Below, piece after piece: positions 63,891-64,000 of a stretch of DNA of 64,000 nt. The stretch spans positions 1-64,000 of the forward strand of contig JAMPXP010000013.1 of NCBI GenBank assembly GCA_023701135.1. Reading direction: 5' to 3'. Below the pieces are notes generated by a model that was not told the DNA's origin, searched no databases, and saw only the letters and a list, made by a program, of their open reading frames with translations. The DNA is from Desulfobacula sp. (GTDB lineage Bacteria > Desulfobacterota > Desulfobacteria > Desulfobacterales > Desulfobacteraceae). A program made the translations under genes and the position numbers. Within the stretch, counting starts at the first letter, position 1. Each line of letters starts with the position of its first letter.

Positions 63891-64000
63891 GTCAGTCCGA
63901 GCTTTTTCAGGTCAAAATGCAGTTCCAGTTCATTATACTCTTTCCCCTCTCTCCATCGCCCGTTGTATTCAAGGGTGGGAACCACCCAATCCTCTCCTCC
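63887..64000 (-). CDS. C-terminal end of a gene cut by the window edge
   Basis: On the minus strand the sequence is open from the window end to a TAG at 63889-63887, giving 37 residues that end LELHFDLKKLGLT, preceded by WVVPTLEYNGRW. The stretch reads like real protein and its stop overlaps the end of the cyclase gene by a few bases. The product cannot be named from this part. Confidence 0.45.
   Translation of the reverse strand, partial: GGEDWVVPTLEYNGRWREGKEYNELELHFDLKKLGLT

Overview
The window reads as one contig of a heterotrophic, probably strictly anaerobic bacterium. The best guess is Desulfobacterota (Desulfobacterales-like). This rests on the mix of genes: many acyl-CoA ligases, a biotin-dependent acyl-CoA carboxylase, an AtuA-type protein, a molybdopterin hydroxylase, a V4R-domain sigma-54 regulator and a class I adenylate cyclase. 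No rRNA, tRNA or CRISPR array was seen, and the taxonomy is inference from gene content only.

Layout. 0-2.2 kb: a decayed fragment that may come from a restriction-nuclease-type gene, a lipoprotein and a HigBA toxin-antitoxin pair. 2.2-9 kb: an AraC regulator divergent from a two-subunit molybdopterin hydroxylase, then a DMT exporter, a YgiQ-type radical SAM protein and a PilZ protein. 9-13.2 kb: a two-gene flavoprotein amine/imino-acid dehydrogenase with its FadR-type regulator. 13.2-20.4 kb: metallo-hydrolase, aminotransferase, Hsp70-like ATPase, acetoacetate-decarboxylase-family protein, AraC regulator and acyl-CoA ligase. 20.6-24.5 kb: a complete spermidine/putrescine-type ABC importer (potD-A-B-C order), followed by a convergent exported HAD phosphatase.

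26.5-30.0 kb: a restriction-modification locus. The nuclease is a clear BamHI relative that keeps the BamHI active-site and base-contact residues. It lies in one transcription unit with a controller (C) protein upstream and a methyltransferase downstream. A second methyltransferase is divergent, and a C-box-like palindrome sits between the two units. 30-35.5 kb: a duplicated-domain exported protein, a XylR/V4R sigma-54 activator, DnaK, a small orphan protein and a YqeY protein.

35.5-41.8 kb: the most unusual locus, a three-gene operon on the minus strand. It encodes a membrane-anchored receiver-domain protein, a SIR2-family protein and a 1582-residue STAND-type NTPase with a membrane segment and a long helical C-terminus. 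I propose it as an uncharacterised NAD-depleting (abortive infection) defence system.

42.1-55.7 kb: a TetR-controlled catabolic operon with carboxyltransferase, separate biotin carboxylase and biotin carrier, enoyl-CoA hydratase, AtuA-family protein, two acyl-CoA ligases, an isovaleryl/long-chain-type acyl-CoA dehydrogenase and a dienoyl-CoA-reductase-like flavoprotein. It fits degradation of branched acyl-CoAs (leucine/isovalerate or acyclic terpenoid type). 55.7-64 kb: MFS transporter, alpha/beta hydrolase overlapping a PAS histidine kinase, and a large class I adenylate cyclase fused to a pentapeptide-repeat segment. The right edge cuts a minus-strand gene.
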